Shown: positions 9,066 through 19,318, numbered from the stretch's first letter. The stretch: 64,000 bases of DNA from Ollibium composti (GCF_004801285.1 NZ_SSNY01000010.1:145165-209164), one strand, 5' to 3'. Notes: generated by a model not told the origin, from the sequence alone. A program made the numbers and translations.

Positions 9066-10364
9066 TCACCCCACCCGGCGCAGCGCGCAGAAGAAGAAGC
9101 CGTCGGTGCCGGAGCGTGCCGGCGAGAGCGAGATGCCGCGTTCCCTGTCGATGCGCGCCGCAGCCGCGTGGCCGGGAAAGTGCGTTTCCCACAGGGCAGC
9201 ATGATCGACAGCCGAGAAGGCGCCGGCCCGGGCACGGAACGCGTCTATCTGGCCGCCGTTCTCGGCCTCGAACACCGAACATGTGATGTAGACCAGCAGC
9301 CCACCGGGTTTCACGAAATCGGACGCCGTATCGAGGATCGCCGCCTGCTCGGCACGGCGCGCCTCCAGTTGCCTGTCGGTCAGCCGCCATTTGGCGTCGG
9401 GACGCCGGCGCCAAGTACCGGAGCCCGTGCAAGGAGCGTCGATCAACACGATGTCCATATGACCGGAGAGAGGGCTGAGCTCGGCCGGCTTGGCCACGAC
9501 CTGCACGTTGCGGGACTCGGCGCGCCGCAGCCGTTCGAAGATCGGCGCCAGCCGCTGCTTTTCGGCGTCGTGGGCGAAGATCTGGCCGCGGTTCTCCATT
9601 GCAGCCGACAGGGCCAGCGTCTTGCCGCCGGCGCCGGCGCAATAATCGAGCACCTGCATGCCTGGCGCCGCACCAGCGAGCAGCGCGGCGATCTGCGAGC
9701 CTTCGTCCTGCACCTCGAACCAGCCCTTCTGGAAAGCGGGCTCGGCCTGCACGTTTGGATGGCGGCCGCTGCCCTCGATCGGCGGGATGCGGATGCCGTC
9801 GGGCGCCAGCGCGGTCGGCGCCGCCTCGGCAAGCCCCAGTTCGGCCAGCACCTTGTCGCGGCCGGCCTTCAGCGTGTTGGCGCGCAGGTCGAGCGGCGGG
9901 CGCGCGGCAAGGGCGCCCGCTTCCGCCACCCAGTCAGCTCCGAAAGCGCCTTCCAGCAGCGGCGCGCACCAGTCCGGGCAATCGGCGCGCACGATATCCG
10001 GTGCGTCCGCCAGGGAGCGGGACGCCGCCGCGAGTTCCGTTTCCGAAAGCGGCTCGGGCGCGAACTTGTCGCCTTCCAACGCGGCGTTGAGCGATTGCGG
10101 CGTCTGGCCCCATTCCAGAAGCAAGGCGCCGAAGCCGAGGGCGCGGGGCGCATCGCCGTCCATCATCCAGCCGGCGGAACGCCGCCGCCGCAGCGCGTCG
10201 TAGACGATGTTGCCGATCGCGGCGCGGTCGCCGCCGCCGGCGAAGCGGTGCGAGAGGCCCCAGTCCCGCAGCGCATCCGCCGCCGGGCGGTGCCTGCGGC
10301 CAATGTCCTCCAGCACTTCGATGGCTGCCGCCAGCCTTCCGCCCAGTCGCATCGTTCCTGCCAT
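9066..10364 (-). CDS. rsmB: RsmB/NOP2-family RNA (cytosine-5)-methyltransferase
   Basis: 432 residues. An N-terminal NusB-like helical region (about 1-150) precedes an AdoMet methyltransferase domain with the motif I region VLDYCAGAGGKTLALSA. Both catalytic cysteines of the NOL1/NOP2/Sun family are visible: IDAPCTGSGTW (near 311) and YITCSVFEAENG (near 360). It makes m5C in RNA, by homology at 16S rRNA C967. The cytoplasmic enzyme is the first of four co-oriented genes that end with guaA. It diverges from aqpZ. Confidence 0.93.
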   Translation of the reverse strand: MAGTMRLGGRLAAAIEVLEDIGRRHRPAADALRDWGLSHRFAGGGDRAAIGNIVYDALRRRRSAGWMMDGDAPRALGFGALLLEWGQTPQSLNAALEGDKFAPEPLSETELAAASRSLADAPDIVRADCPDWCAPLLEGAFGADWVAEAGALAARPPLDLRANTLKAGRDKVLAELGLAEAAPTALAPDGIRIPPIEGSGRHPNVQAEPAFQKGWFEVQDEGSQIAALLAGAAPGMQVLDYCAGAGGKTLALSAAMENRGQIFAHDAEKQRLAPIFERLRRAESRNVQVVAKPAELSPLSGHMDIVLIDAPCTGSGTWRRRPDAKWRLTDRQLEARRAEQAAILDTASDFVKPGGLLVYITCSVFEAENGGQIDAFRARAGAFSAVDHAALWETHFPGHAAAARIDRERGISLSPARSGTDGFFFCALRRVG

Positions 10365-10537
10365 TCGCGGTTGATCCGGCCCCGCTGTAACGGCAGCGGC
10401 CCGACTTCACAAGCGCACGATCCGCGCGCTTCCGGGTGCATTGCGCCCGCTTTGCAACCTGCAAGGGCCGACATATCCTTGCGCCTGTGATTCGCGGGCC
10501 GAGACGGCGTGGCGACATCCATACGAGGAGAGGGAAA

Positions 10538-11215
10538 ATGAAACTGTTTCTCGCGGAAGTGCTGGGCACGTTCCTGCTTGTGTTCATCGGCTGCGCGGCC
10601 ATCGTGACGGGCGATCTCGGCACCGCGCTGCCGCTCGGCCAGATCGGCATCGGCCTGGCGTTCGGCCTGGGCCTGGTCGCGGCGGCCTACGCCATCGGCC
10701 CGATCTCGGGCGCGCATCTCAACCCGGCGGTGACGCTCGGCTTCTTCCTCGCCGGCCGCCTGCCGGCGAAGGACGTCATCACCTACTGGATCGCCCAGAT
10801 CGTCGGCGCCATCCTGGCGACCGTCGCACTGTGGATCATGGTCTCCGGCAAGGCCGGCGATCCGATCTCCAACTTCGGGGCGACGACGTGGGACCCGGCG
10901 AAGTGGGGCACCTCCTCGGTCTTCCTGACCGAGATGATCGCCACCTTCACCTTCGTGCTCGTCATCCTGGCCTCGACCAGCGCCAAGCACATGAACATGC
11001 TGGCGGGCCTCATCATCGGCCTGACGCTGGCGGCGCTGCATCTGGGCTTCATCCCGGTTTCCGGCAACTCGCTGAACCCGGCGCGATCGATCGGCCCGAA
11101 CCTGTTCTCGGGCAGCGTGGCGATCGGCCAGCTGTGGCTCTACATCGTCGCCCCGCTGGTCGGCGGCGCGATCGCCGGCATCGTCGCCAAGACCGGCGTG
11201 TTCGAGAAGGACTGA
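10538..11215 (+). CDS. aqpZ: Aquaporin Z
   Basis: 225 residues, six membrane helices and both NPA boxes: GAHLNPAVTLGFFLAGR in the first half and SGNSLNPARSIGPNLFSG in the second. The Arg after the second NPA and the small residues around it favour a water-selective channel over a glycerol facilitator. The start follows GAGGAGAGGGAAA. A strong intrinsic terminator lies 22 bp after the stop, so the gene is probably monocistronic. Confidence 0.98.
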   Translation: MKLFLAEVLGTFLLVFIGCAAIVTGDLGTALPLGQIGIGLAFGLGLVAAAYAIGPISGAHLNPAVTLGFFLAGRLPAKDVITYWIAQIVGAILATVALWIMVSGKAGDPISNFGATTWDPAKWGTSSVFLTEMIATFTFVLVILASTSAKHMNMLAGLIIGLTLAALHLGFIPVSGNSLNPARSIGPNLFSGSVAIGQLWLYIVAPLVGGAIAGIVAKTGVFEKD

Positions 11216-11237
11216 GCCGGTATCTCACGGCAAACGG

Positions 11238-11266
11238 AAAAGGCCCCGCGAGGGGCCTTTTTCTTT
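11238..11266 (+). terminator. Rho-independent terminator of aqpZ
   Basis: A 10-bp stem (AAAAGGCCCC paired with GGGGCCTTTT, loop GCGA) is followed by a T-rich tract TTCTTT. It begins 22 bp after the aqpZ stop codon. The A-run on the 5' side could also let it work weakly on the opposite strand. Confidence 0.93.
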
Positions 11267-11290
11267 GGCTGACTGCGAGATTCGCTTGCG

Positions 11291-11461
11291 CCGCCCCTCA
11301 TCCGGCTGCCGCCACCTTCTCCCCGTAAACGGGGAGAAGGGACGCTCCTTCGAGCCCATGCCTTACATGCAAAGCCGGCGATCGGCGAAATCGGACAAGA
11401 GAACCCTTCTCCCCGTCACTATACGGGGAGAAGGTGGCGGCAGCCGGATGAGGGGCGGCGC
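11291..11461. repeat. Inverted pair of palindromic intergenic repeats (family A)
   Basis: Two copies of a ~50-bp unit face each other (11291-11341 and 11404-11461). Each contains CACCTTCTCCCCGT, an internal ACGGGGAGAAGG palindrome, and CCCCTCATCCGGCTGCCGC. The outer ~37 bp of the arms are nearly identical, so the region can fold into a long hairpin. It lies between the aqpZ terminator and the 3' end of the acyl-CoA synthetase gene. A related copy occurs at 48757-48893. Confidence 0.85.
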
Positions 11462-11486
11462 CGACGGACGCCGGAAGAAAGGCTCT

Positions 11487-13247
11487 CTAAGCCGTCCTTT
11501 CTTCCACCAAGCCGAGTTCCTCGCTCATCTCGTCGCGCATGACGAACTTCTGCGCCTTGCCGGTGACGGTCATCGGCAGGCTTTCCTTGAAGCGAACGTA
11601 GCGCGGGATCTTGTAGTGGGCGATCTGGCCCTGGCAGAAGGCCCTGATCTCGTCTTCGGTGCTCGTCTCGCCGGGCTTCAGCACGATCCAGGCGGCAAGC
11701 TCCTCGCCGTATTTCTTGTCCGGCACGCCGAACACCTGAACCTCGCGAACCTTGGGATTGCGGTAGAGGAATTCCTCAACCTCGCGCGGATAGACGTTCT
11801 CGCCGCCGCGGATGACCATGTCCTTGACCCGGCCGACGATGTTGCCGAAGCCTTCGGCATCGATGGTGGCGAGGTCGCCGGTGTGCATCCAGCCGTCCGG
11901 GTCGATGGCCTCGGCGGTCTTTTCCGCGTCCTCCCAATAGCCCTTCATCACCGAATAGCCGCGGGTGCACAGTTCGCCCGCCTCGCTGACCGCAGCGGTG
12001 CGGCCTTCGGCATCCACCACCTTGCATTCGACATGCGGCTGGATGCGGCCGACGGTGGAGACGCGCTTTTCCAGCGGATCGTCGGTGCTCGACTGGAAGG
12101 AGACGGGGCTGGTCTCGGTCATGCCATAGGCGATGGTGACCTCGCGCATGTTCATCAGCGAGATGACCTTCTTCATCACCTCGATGGGGCACGGCGAGCC
12201 GGCCATAATGCCGGTGCGCAGGCTGGACAGGTCGAAAGTCTTGAAATCGGGATGATCGAGCATGGCGACGAACATGGTCGGCACGCCGTAGACGCCGGTG
12301 CAACGCTCGGCCTCGATGGCCTTCAGCGTGGCGCCGGGCTCGAAGCCTTCGCCCGGAAAGATCATCGCCGCGCCCTTGGTGACGCAGCCCATCGAGCCCA
12401 TCGACATGCCGAAGCAGTGGTAGAACGGCACCGGGATGCACAACCGGTCCTCCGAGGTCAGCTTGATGGCGGAGGTGACGAAATTGCCGTTGTTGACGAT
12501 GTTGTCGTGCGTCAGCGTGGCGCCCTTCGGCGCACCGGTGGTGCCGGAGGTGAACTGGATGTTGATGGCGTCGTCCGGCTTCAGCGTCTCAGAGATGGCA
12601 TCCAGCCTCTCGTGCTCGTCGCGGCCGCCCATCGCCAGCACGTCGCCGAAATTGAGCATGCCGGGCGAGTTCTCCTCGCCCATGCGGATGACGATCTCCA
12701 GAGATGGCAGTTTCCTCGCCCGAAGCCTACCCGGTTCTGCTGTCGCCAGTTCCGGCGCCAGTGTCGCCAGCATGCCGAGATAGTCCGAACTCTTGAAGCT
12801 GGCGGCGGTGACCAGCGCCCGGCAGCCGACCTTGTTCAGCGCATAGTCCAGTTCGGAAAGCCGATAGGCCGGATTGATGTTGACGAGAATCAGGCCGATA
12901 CGGGCGGTGGCGAACTGGGTGACCAGCCATTCCCAGCGGTTCGGCGACCAGATGCCGATGCGATCGCCCTTTTCCAGCCCGAGCGCCAAAAGGCCGGCGG
13001 CGAAGGCATCGACGGTCTCGGCAAGCTCGGCCCAGGTGAAGCGCCGGTCCTGACCAAGGAAGACGGCGGCGTCGCGATCGGCATGACGCTGCGCCGTCTC
13101 GGCGAACTGCTCGGGAATCGTCTTGTGCAGCAGCGGCACGGAGCGGTCGCCCGAGACATGGGCGACGCCGTCTTTCGGCGCGATGAAGGTTTCGGCCGCC
13201 TTCCCAGCGGTCCTTGCAATGGACTGCGTTGCGGTTCCGGTTGCCAT
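11487..13247 (-). CDS. AMP-binding acyl-CoA synthetase
   Basis: 586 residues, with a start preceded by AAGGAGGAG. The adenylate-forming signature [16 protein letters not shown] is near residue 231, with [10 protein letters not shown], the hinge [20 protein letters not shown] and the C-terminal catalytic lysine region VTGKAQKF. The sequence resembles medium- or short-chain fatty acyl-CoA synthetases of the FadD3/AcsA2 type rather than acetyl-CoA synthetase. It activates a free acid with ATP and CoA for oxidation; chain length is not deducible. It appears monocistronic, 87 bp upstream of the hisG 3' end. Confidence 0.93.
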   Translation of the reverse strand: MATGTATQSIARTAGKAAETFIAPKDGVAHVSGDRSVPLLHKTIPEQFAETAQRHADRDAAVFLGQDRRFTWAELAETVDAFAAGLLALGLEKGDRIGIWSPNRWEWLVTQFATARIGLILVNINPAYRLSELDYALNKVGCRALVTAASFKSSDYLGMLATLAPELATAEPGRLRARKLPSLEIVIRMGEENSPGMLNFGDVLAMGGRDEHERLDAISETLKPDDAINIQFTSGTTGAPKGATLTHDNIVNNGNFVTSAIKLTSEDRLCIPVPFYHCFGMSMGSMGCVTKGAAMIFPGEGFEPGATLKAIEAERCTGVYGVPTMFVAMLDHPDFKTFDLSSLRTGIMAGSPCPIEVMKKVISLMNMREVTIAYGMTETSPVSFQSSTDDPLEKRVSTVGRIQPHVECKVVDAEGRTAAVSEAGELCTRGYSVMKGYWEDAEKTAEAIDPDGWMHTGDLATIDAEGFGNIVGRVKDMVIRGGENVYPREVEEFLYRNPKVREVQVFGVPDKKYGEELAAWIVLKPGETSTEDEIRAFCQGQIAHYKIPRYVRFKESLPMTVTGKAQKFVMRDEMSEELGLVEERTA

Positions 13248-13333
13248 GGGCTCCTCCTTCGCATGCGGGGAATGAAAACTAGCACCGCAAGGCGAAGGCG
13301 CAATGCCGCTATGGTAGGAGGGGCCGCCCTGCT

Positions 13334-14035
13334 TCAGCCCACCGCCTTCGCCACTTTCTCAGCGATTTCGGCGATCAGCGCCTCGTCAGCCGGCGCGCGT
13401 TGCTTGCGCGACGTCACGAGGCAGGCCTGCGAGCGCAGGATAACGCCGTCCGACAAGACCTTGAGATGATTGGCGCGCAGGGTCGAGCCGGACGAGGTGA
13501 TGTCGACGACGATATCGGCCGAGCCGGCAGCCGGCGCGCCTTCGGTAGCGCCGAGGCTTTCGACGATGCGATAGACCTGGATGCCGTGCTTGGCGGTGAA
13601 GAACTGCTGGGTGAGCCGCCAGTATTTCGTGGCGATGCGCAGGCGGCGGCCATGGCGCTGGCGGAAGTCGGCGGCGACGTCGTCGAGGTCGGCCATGGTG
13701 TCGACGTCCAGCCATATCTCGGGCACCGCCACCACCACGTCGGCATGGCCGAAACCCAGCCGCGCTGCGATCTCGGCGCGCGCTTCCCACTCGGCAAGGG
13801 TCTCGCGCACCAGGTCCTCACCGGTGACGCCGAGGTCGACGGCGCCGGCACCGATTTCGCCGGCAATCTCGGAGGCCGACAGGAACACCACCTCGACGCC
13901 GGGGCAGGTTTCGATGCGGGCATGGTACTTGCGCTCGTCCTGAGGCAGGCCGACGGCCAACCCGGCCTTGGCCAGCACTTCCAGCGCCTGCTCCTTCAGC
14001 CGGCCTTTCGAAGGGAGGGCGAGAGTGACGGTCAT
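13334..14035 (-). CDS. hisG: ATP phosphoribosyltransferase, short form
   Basis: 233 residues from the ATG at 14033-14035, starting [19 protein letters not shown]. This is the first step of histidine synthesis (ATP + PRPP). The protein lacks the C-terminal regulatory domain of long HisG, which fits the hetero-octameric short form that needs HisZ; hisZ is the upstream gene. The PRPP-binding region is visible as [20 protein letters not shown]. The order hisS-hisZ-hisG on one strand is a known alphaproteobacterial arrangement. A family B palindromic repeat fills most of the 214-bp gap after hisZ. Confidence 0.97.
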   Translation of the reverse strand: MTVTLALPSKGRLKEQALEVLAKAGLAVGLPQDERKYHARIETCPGVEVVFLSASEIAGEIGAGAVDLGVTGEDLVRETLAEWEARAEIAARLGFGHADVVVAVPEIWLDVDTMADLDDVAADFRQRHGRRLRIATKYWRLTQQFFTAKHGIQVYRIVESLGATEGAPAAGSADIVVDITSSGSTLRANHLKVLSDGVILRSQACLVTSRKQRAPADEALIAEIAEKVAKAVG

Positions 14036-14093
14036 GGGAGAGCCTCGCCCGTCGCGGCCAGAATACCCCCACCCAGCATCGCGCTTGAAAGTC

Positions 14094-14233
14094 GACCCCC
14101 ACTCCGGTTTGCTTCGCAAACCACCTCTCCCCCGACCGACGGGGGAGAGGAAATCCCGGCCGTGAAGCTGGCTTCTTTCCTCTCCCCCGGGCAGGGGGAG
14201 AGGTGCCGAGCATAGCGAGGCGGAGTGGGGGTG
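14094..14233. repeat. Palindromic repeat (family B) between hisZ and hisG
   Basis: The region starts with CCCCCACTCCGG and ends with its near complement CGGAGTGGGGG, and contains inner complementary blocks CTCTCCCCC and GGGGGAGAG. It folds into a long stem with internal loops. It lies within what should be one operon, so hisG translation or message stability could be affected. Confidence 0.8.
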
Positions 14234-14249
14234 CTTGACTGCAAAATCA

Positions 14250-15365
14250 TCACTTGGCCTCCCGCACCGCCGCGATGCGATCCAGCCAGACGGAGAAGCC
14301 GACGCCGGGAATGGCTGCCTTGGCGCCGAGCAGCGTCAACAGCCGGTCGTAGCGGCCGCCGCCGACCAGCGGGCGTTCGACCCCTGCGACGCCGATCTCG
14401 AAGACCAGGCCGGTGTAATAATCCAGCGGGCGGCCGAAGGCGGCGTCGTAGCGGATCGTCTCGACCGGCAGGCCATGGCCGGCAAGCGCTTCGGCGCGGC
14501 GGCTGAACGTCTCCAGCGCCGGACCGAGCAGCAGGCCGGCATCGGCGGCGAAGGCTTCGAGGGAAGCTGCGGCAGCGGCCAGCGGCGCCTCGATGGCCAG
14601 AAAGCCCTTGAGGGCGGCGAAAGCCTCGCCGGACAGGCGGATCGAGCGCAGTTGCGCCTTCTCGATGAGGCGGCGGGCAATGTCCGCCGGCGTGCGGCCG
14701 GCGGTTGCCGGCAGGCCTGCCTGCTCCATGCCCTCGGCTACGTGGGCGGCGAGCGCCTCAGTGTCGCCGTCCAGCGCCAGCAGCGCCACCGGGGCCGGCA
14801 GCGCGCCGTTGCGCGGCGGGTCGGCGAGATCGGCAAGGGCCGCTTCCAGCAACGCCTTGGAACCGAAGGCGCGGGCAAGGCGCATGCGCCAGCCGCGCGG
14901 CAGGCCGAGGGCTGCCAGCACCGCCTCGAACAGCGTCTGGTCACCCAGCGTGACGGCCAGCGGCGTGTCGGGCAGCACACGCGACAGCAGCGCATGGGCG
15001 TCGGCCACCGAGCGCGCGTCGGCGACCGGCGTATCGCGTTCGCCAAGGTCCTCGATGCCGGCCTGGAAGAATTCGGACGGGCCGTCGCGGCGCTGGCGGA
15101 AGACCTCGCCGATATAGCCGTAGCGGCGCGGCGTGCCGGCTTGGCTGGCGATATGATCGCGGCAGACGGGAATGGTGAATTCGGGCCGCAGGCACAGCGT
15201 CTCGCCCGTCTCGCTCTCGGTCAGGAAGATGCGGCGGCGCAAATCCTCGCCGGCCATGTCGAGGAACGGGTTGGCCGGCTGCAGGACCGCCACGTCGGCG
15301 ATGCCGGCACCGCGCTCGGCCAGCAGCGCCGCGATGTCGGCGGCGAAGGACGGCAGGGCGGTCAT
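14250..15365 (-). CDS. hisZ: ATP phosphoribosyltransferase regulatory subunit
   Basis: 371 residues, related to the catalytic core of class II HisRS but without a tRNA-binding domain. It has [34 protein letters not shown] and [12 protein letters not shown] near 300. HisZ assembles with short HisG to give active, histidine-inhibited enzyme. It lies between hisS and hisG on the same strand. The 180-bp gap from hisS is occupied almost entirely by a family C repeat. Confidence 0.96.
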   Translation of the reverse strand: MTALPSFAADIAALLAERGAGIADVAVLQPANPFLDMAGEDLRRRIFLTESETGETLCLRPEFTIPVCRDHIASQAGTPRRYGYIGEVFRQRRDGPSEFFQAGIEDLGERDTPVADARSVADAHALLSRVLPDTPLAVTLGDQTLFEAVLAALGLPRGWRMRLARAFGSKALLEAALADLADPPRNGALPAPVALLALDGDTEALAAHVAEGMEQAGLPATAGRTPADIARRLIEKAQLRSIRLSGEAFAALKGFLAIEAPLAAAAASLEAFAADAGLLLGPALETFSRRAEALAGHGLPVETIRYDAAFGRPLDYYTGLVFEIGVAGVERPLVGGGRYDRLLTLLGAKAAIPGVGFSVWLDRIAAVREAK

Positions 15366-15377
15366 GATGCGCGCCGC

Positions 15378-15533
15378 CCACTCTCCCCCCTTGAGGGGGA
15401 GATGGCCGCAAAGCGGCCAGAGGGGGTCGTTGCGGCAGCGCGAGGGACCAACAGAACGCCGAGCGCGGCCGCGGCGACCCCTCCCGACCGCTTCGCGGCC
15501 GTCCTTCGGACCCCCTCAAGGGGGAGGGGGAGC
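15378..15533. repeat. Palindromic repeat (family C) between hisS and hisZ
   Basis: The edges CTCTCCCCCTTGAGGGGGAG and its partner CCCCCTCAAGGGGGAGGGG, with inner CGCAAAGCGGCC and CCGCTTCGCGGCC blocks, form a long imperfect hairpin. Family members in this window are at 25660-25805 and 63751-63880, with a variant inside a coding region at 62807-63017. Confidence 0.85.
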
Positions 15534-15545
15534 GCCGGCGCGTCC

Positions 15546-17051
15546 TTACCCACGGCCGCGCTCCGCAGCCTGTGCGTCGAGGATTTTTCGCACCTCGGCG
15601 ACCAGATCGGCTTCGGCGACCGTCGCCTGACCCGGCCGGGCCTCCTTGTATTCGGCATGGTCGGCGATAGCCGCGGCCTGCCTCGCGCCCTCGATCAGGT
15701 CCTTCAGCTGCACCTGGCCGGCCTCCCGCTCGTTGCCGCCCTGAATGACGGCGACAGGCGAGCCGCGCCGGTCGGCATATTTCAGCTGCGCCTTCATGCC
15801 GGCGCCGCCGAGATACATTTCGGCCCGGATACCGGCCCTGCGCAGGTCCGACACCATCTTCTGGTAGCGGCCGAGGCTCTCCGTGTCGCGGTCCATCACC
15901 AGCACCACCACCGGCGCGACGACATCGGAGGTATCGAGCTTGCCGAGGTTCTTCAGGGCCGTCATCAGCCGCGACACGCCGATGGAAAACCCGGTCGCGG
16001 GCACCGGTTCGCCACGGAAGCGCGACACCAGCCCGTCATAGCGCCCGCCGCCGCCGACCGAGCCGAAGCGCACGATCTTGCCCTCGTCGTTGGGAATCTC
16101 GGCCAGCAGTTCGGCCTCGTAGACCGGACCGGTGTAGTATTCGAGGCCGCGCACGACGGAGGGATCGATCTTCACGCGGCCATCGTCATAGCCGGCGGCA
16201 GCGACCATCGCGCCGATATCGGCCAGTTCCTGTACGCCTTCCTCACCGCGCGCGGAGCCGGAAACGGCCGCCCGCATCGCCTGCAGTTTCACCGCCGGAT
16301 CGCTGTCGGATGCCGTCGTCAGCAAAAGCACCTTGTCGGCCTGCTCCGCCGTCAGCCCCGCGCCTTTGGTGAAATCGCCGCTCTCGTCCAGTCGGCCCTT
16401 GCCGAGTAGGTCTCGCACGCCCTCCGGGCCGACCTTATCCAGCTTGTCGATGGCGCGCAGCACGGTGAGCCGGCGGCCGGCGTTGTCGTCGCCGCCGAGG
16501 CCGATCGCCTCCAGCACGCCGTCCAGCACCTTGCGGTTGTTGACGCGGATGACGTAGTCGCCGCGCGCAATCCCCAGCGCCTCCATAACGTCGGCCATCA
16601 TCATCGCCATTTCGGCATCCGCCGCGACGCCCGGCGTGCCGACGGTGTCGGCGTCGAACTGCATGAACTGGCGGAAGCGCCCAGGCCCCGGCTTCTCATT
16701 GCGGAACACCCAGCCGGCACGGTAGCTGCGGAAGGGTTTCGGCAGGCGGTCGTAGTTTTCCGCCACGAAGCGCGCCATCGGCGCGGTGAGATCATAGCGC
16801 AGCGACAGCCATTGCTCGTCATCGTCCTGGAAGGAGAAGACGCCTTCGTTCGGGCGGTCCTGGTCGGGCAGGAATTTGCCAAGCGCATCGGTGTATTCGA
16901 TCAACGGCTGGTCGGCCGGCTCGAAGCCGTAGAGTTCGTAGACGGCCTTGATCCTGCCCATCATCAGTTCGACGGCGCGGATGTCGTCGGCATGGCGATC
17001 GACGAAACCGCGCGGCAGGCGTGCCAGCATCTTCTGCGATTTGTCGGCCAT
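15546..17051 (-). CDS. hisS: Histidyl-tRNA synthetase, long alphaproteobacterial form
   Basis: 501 residues from the ATG at 17049-17051, longer than the ~425 of E. coli HisRS. The class II core shows motif 2 as [20 protein letters not shown], the HisA segment [13 protein letters not shown] and the motif 3 region [15 protein letters not shown]-terminal anticodon-binding domain follows. It charges tRNA-His and heads the hisS-hisZ-hisG operon. Its motif 2 loop differs from the E. coli FRHERPQKGR pattern, in keeping with the divergent HisRS reported for alphaproteobacteria whose tRNA-His lacks the usual G-1. Confidence 0.97.
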   Translation of the reverse strand: MADKSQKMLARLPRGFVDRHADDIRAVELMMGRIKAVYELYGFEPADQPLIEYTDALGKFLPDQDRPNEGVFSFQDDDEQWLSLRYDLTAPMARFVAENYDRLPKPFRSYRAGWVFRNEKPGPGRFRQFMQFDADTVGTPGVAADAEMAMMMADVMEALGIARGDYVIRVNNRKVLDGVLEAIGLGGDDNAGRRLTVLRAIDKLDKVGPEGVRDLLGKGRLDESGDFTKGAGLTAEQADKVLLLTTASDSDPAVKLQAMRAAVSGSARGEEGVQELADIGAMVAAAGYDDGRVKIDPSVVRGLEYYTGPVYEAELLAEIPNDEGKIVRFGSVGGGGRYDGLVSRFRGEPVPATGFSIGVSRLMTALKNLGKLDTSDVVAPVVVLVMDRDTESLGRYQKMVSDLRRAGIRAEMYLGGAGMKAQLKYADRRGSPVAVIQGGNEREAGQVQLKDLIEGARQAAAIADHAEYKEARPGQATVAEADLVAEVRKILDAQAAERGRG

Positions 17052-17280
17052 GGTCGGTCCCCGCTGTCTCAGCTTGATCGCCGCGCCCCGGTGACAGGTT
17101 CGGGCGGGCGAGAGCGTCCTAGCCGATGGCGTTTGCAGCGGCAAGCTTGCGGTGCGCGCTTTGGCACGCCCGGCATGGAAACAAAAATGCACACGGATTG
17201 AAACAATTTCGCCGTTTTCGCGGCATGGTGGCGACATATTCGCCCCTCATAAGCCCAGCCAAGGCAAAGGGGGCCAGGCC

Positions 17281-17520
17281 ATGGCGGCAAGGGGCGACAT
17301 CGAAATCATCGACAGGAATGCAGCGCGGCTGAAGCCGGCCGCCGGGAGCATGCGGGCGCCCTCGGCAAGCGCTGCCGGCCCGTTCGAGCCGGTGGTGCCG
17401 CCGCGCAAGGGCGCGGGACTCGGCGATGCGCTGGTTACCGGCCTGCTGGTCGTCTACCCGGCCTTCGCAACCGTGGCCGCCGTGGTCGTCGGTTTCGCGC
17501 TCTCGGGCGGCGGCGCCTGA
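17281..17520 (+). CDS. Small membrane protein of unknown function
   Basis: 79 residues. The ATG at 17281 follows AAAGGGGG by seven bases, which favours it over upstream in-frame starts. A polar N-terminal half is followed by one strongly hydrophobic segment (VTGLLVVYPAFATVAAVVVG) close to the C-terminus, giving a tail-anchored look. It is divergent from hisS. No family was recognised. Confidence 0.55.
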   Translation: MAARGDIEIIDRNAARLKPAAGSMRAPSASAAGPFEPVVPPRKGAGLGDALVTGLLVVYPAFATVAAVVVGFALSGGGA

Positions 17521-17542
17521 CCCGCGGAGACGCTGGTTCTCG

Positions 17543-18193
17543 TCACCGTTCATGCCATACGGGACGGTAACTTTGCCGGAGCACTGCCAGCGTCGTGGCG
17601 GGCGTCAGCACTTTCAGCGTGTTCCCCAGCGAACCGAAGCCCGTCGGCTTGCCGTAGCCGGCAAAGCTCCACGGCAGCGCCGCACCGCCGCGCAGGGCGT
17701 AGGCGCGCGACCCGTCAGCCACCATGGCACCGTCCGGCAGTTGGCCAAGCTCTCCGGCTTCGATGACGTGCGGCGTGCCGCCTGAGGCAAGGCGCTCGCG
17801 ATGCAGGCGCTTGTCCAGCATCGGCGCGCGCGGTTCCTCGATGCCGAAGGCCGTGCCGAACCGTGCCAGGAAATCGGCCGCCCGTTCGCGCCGGCAGTAG
17901 AAGCAGGGGCGATGCCCCGCCGCCAGCGCCGTCACCTCGTCGAGGAAAAACAGCTCGGTCCAGCCGGCCTTGTCCGGCTCGCCGGGCCGACCCTTGCGAT
18001 TGCGACCCATCGGCTCGCGGCGCACGTCGCGGAAGGTGCATTCGCAGACGATCCAGGCCGGCAAGGCCCAGCGCTTGCGAAGCAGCGTCTTCGTTTCGGG
18101 ATCGTGGATGATGCCGCGATTGCCAGTGAACAGGCCGCGTTCGGGCACGGCGTGGATCGCCCCGAACGGATCGACGCGGTTTTGCAGTGGCAT
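17543..18193 (-). CDS. Conserved hypothetical protein with paired cysteines
   Basis: 216 residues from the ATG at 18191-18193, which follows GGAGAAA. Notable segments are GLFTGNRGIIHDPETKTL, the pair IVCECTF, GHRPCFYCRRER and, at the C-terminus, GFGSLGNTLKVLTPATTLAV. The CxC and CxxC pairs, with nearby His and Arg, could bind a metal. The protein has no signal peptide or membrane segment and is probably cytoplasmic. I do not know its function. It is divergent from the amidotransferase gene, sharing a short promoter region of about 90 bp. Confidence 0.75.
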   Translation of the reverse strand: MPLQNRVDPFGAIHAVPERGLFTGNRGIIHDPETKTLLRKRWALPAWIVCECTFRDVRREPMGRNRKGRPGEPDKAGWTELFFLDEVTALAAGHRPCFYCRRERAADFLARFGTAFGIEEPRAPMLDKRLHRERLASGGTPHVIEAGELGQLPDGAMVADGSRAYALRGGAALPWSFAGYGKPTGFGSLGNTLKVLTPATTLAVLRQSYRPVWHER

Positions 18194-18284
18194 AGCGTTT
18201 TCTCCGCTTGTCGGGCGCGCCTTGCTGGCCCGCCTCCGGCCGGCATGATAGTGCTCGCGCGTTCCAAACGCTGTCAGGATGGTC

Positions 18285-18983
18285 ATGCGGGTACTGATTG
18301 TCGAGAATTATGACGGGACCGGCCTCGGCCAGGTCGGCGCCGCCCTTGCCGAGGCGAATGCCGAGATCGATCTGCGCCGGCCCTATCTCGGTGACACGCT
18401 GCCCACGGACACGACGGGCCATGACGCGCTGGTGATGTTCGGCGGCGGCCAGAATGCGCTGGCCGACGACGCCTATCCCTACTTTCCCGACCTGATGAAG
18501 CTCATCCGCACCTTCACTGACCGGCAGCAGGCGGTGCTGGGAATCTGCCTCGGCAGCCAGCTTATCGCCCGCGCCTTCGGCGGCGAGAACCACATCGGCA
18601 CCGCCCGCGAGTTCGGCTGGCAGAAGGTGTCGCTGGCACCGGAGGCCAAGGCGGACGCCGTGCTCGGCGGCCTGCCGGCCTCCTTCCCGACCTTCCAGTG
18701 GCACGACGACACTTTCTCTCTGCCCGAGGGAGCCGTGCGCCTGGCCGGCAATGCGGTCGCGGAAAACCAGGCTTTCCGCGTCGGCCGCGCCACCTACGGC
18801 TTCCAGTTCCATTTCGAAGCCGACCGAGCGCTGGTGCGGCAATGGAGCGCCAAGTTCGGCGACCTCATCGCGCAGAAACGCCCCGACTGGACCGAGACGA
18901 TGGAAGCGGACGCCGCCAGCTTCGGCGCGGACGCCGACGAACGCGGCATCGCCATCGCGCGTGCCTGGGTGGCGGCGATCTGA
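18285..18983 (+). CDS. Class I glutamine amidotransferase-like protein
   Basis: 232 residues from the second ATG (18285), which is well spaced from AGGA; the ATG at 18279 is possible. The amidotransferase triad is visible as nucleophile C88 in GICLGSQLIARAFGG and His/Glu in YGFQFHFEADRAL. No synthetase domain is attached, so it resembles the stand-alone GuaA-like amidotransferases whose substrates are mostly unknown (some act on gamma-glutamyl compounds). It is followed by a repeat-filled gap, so probably not in an operon. Confidence 0.88.
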   Translation: MRVLIVENYDGTGLGQVGAALAEANAEIDLRRPYLGDTLPTDTTGHDALVMFGGGQNALADDAYPYFPDLMKLIRTFTDRQQAVLGICLGSQLIARAFGGENHIGTAREFGWQKVSLAPEAKADAVLGGLPASFPTFQWHDDTFSLPEGAVRLAGNAVAENQAFRVGRATYGFQFHFEADRALVRQWSAKFGDLIAQKRPDWTETMEADAASFGADADERGIAIARAWVAAI

Positions 18984-18991
18984 ACCAAGCA

Positions 18992-19127
18992 GTGCGTCCT
19001 TCGAGGCTCGCTGCGCTCGCACCTCAGGATGAGGGAGGTCGTGCACCGGCCCCACTTGTTGAGGTTTCTCCAAACGGTCCTCATCCTGAGGTGCGAGCGC
19101 AGCGAGCCTCGAAGGACGCACGACAAA
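18992..19127. repeat. Inverted intergenic repeat (family E)
   Basis: Two facing copies of GTGCGTCCTTCGAGGCTCGC...GCACCTCAGGATGAGG (18992-19033 and 19079-19123) sit around a ~45-bp centre. The unit, with CGAGGCTCGCTGCGCTCGCACC as its internal stem, recurs at 28359-28590. No gene is visible between here and about 19319. Confidence 0.8.
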
Positions 19128-19318
19128 TCGTGGCATATCCGCCACGCCCCTGAAAATCCGCTGTGGACGACGTCTTTCGCGCTTGGCCTGTGGCCGGCCG
19201 ATAGCCTATCAGCGCGACCGCTCTGCAACGGCGTCGCAACCGGCACCATCCGTTGGTGTTGCCGGCGCGACACACCGCCGAAACAGAGCGACCCTAGAAG
19301 CGCGCAATTGCCGAAACC

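Noticed and set aside
11291..11461. CRISPR array
   Set aside because: The repeats are facing inverted copies, not regularly spaced direct repeats, and no cas gene is nearby.
11265..13469. A 734-codon open frame on the plus strand
   Set aside because: It lies antisense to the acyl-CoA synthetase and has the Arg/His/Gly/Asp composition of a shadow frame in GC-rich DNA.
14235..16409. A 724-codon open frame on the plus strand across hisZ and hisS
   Set aside because: It is antisense to two well-supported genes and crosses the intergenic repeat between them; no recognisable domain.
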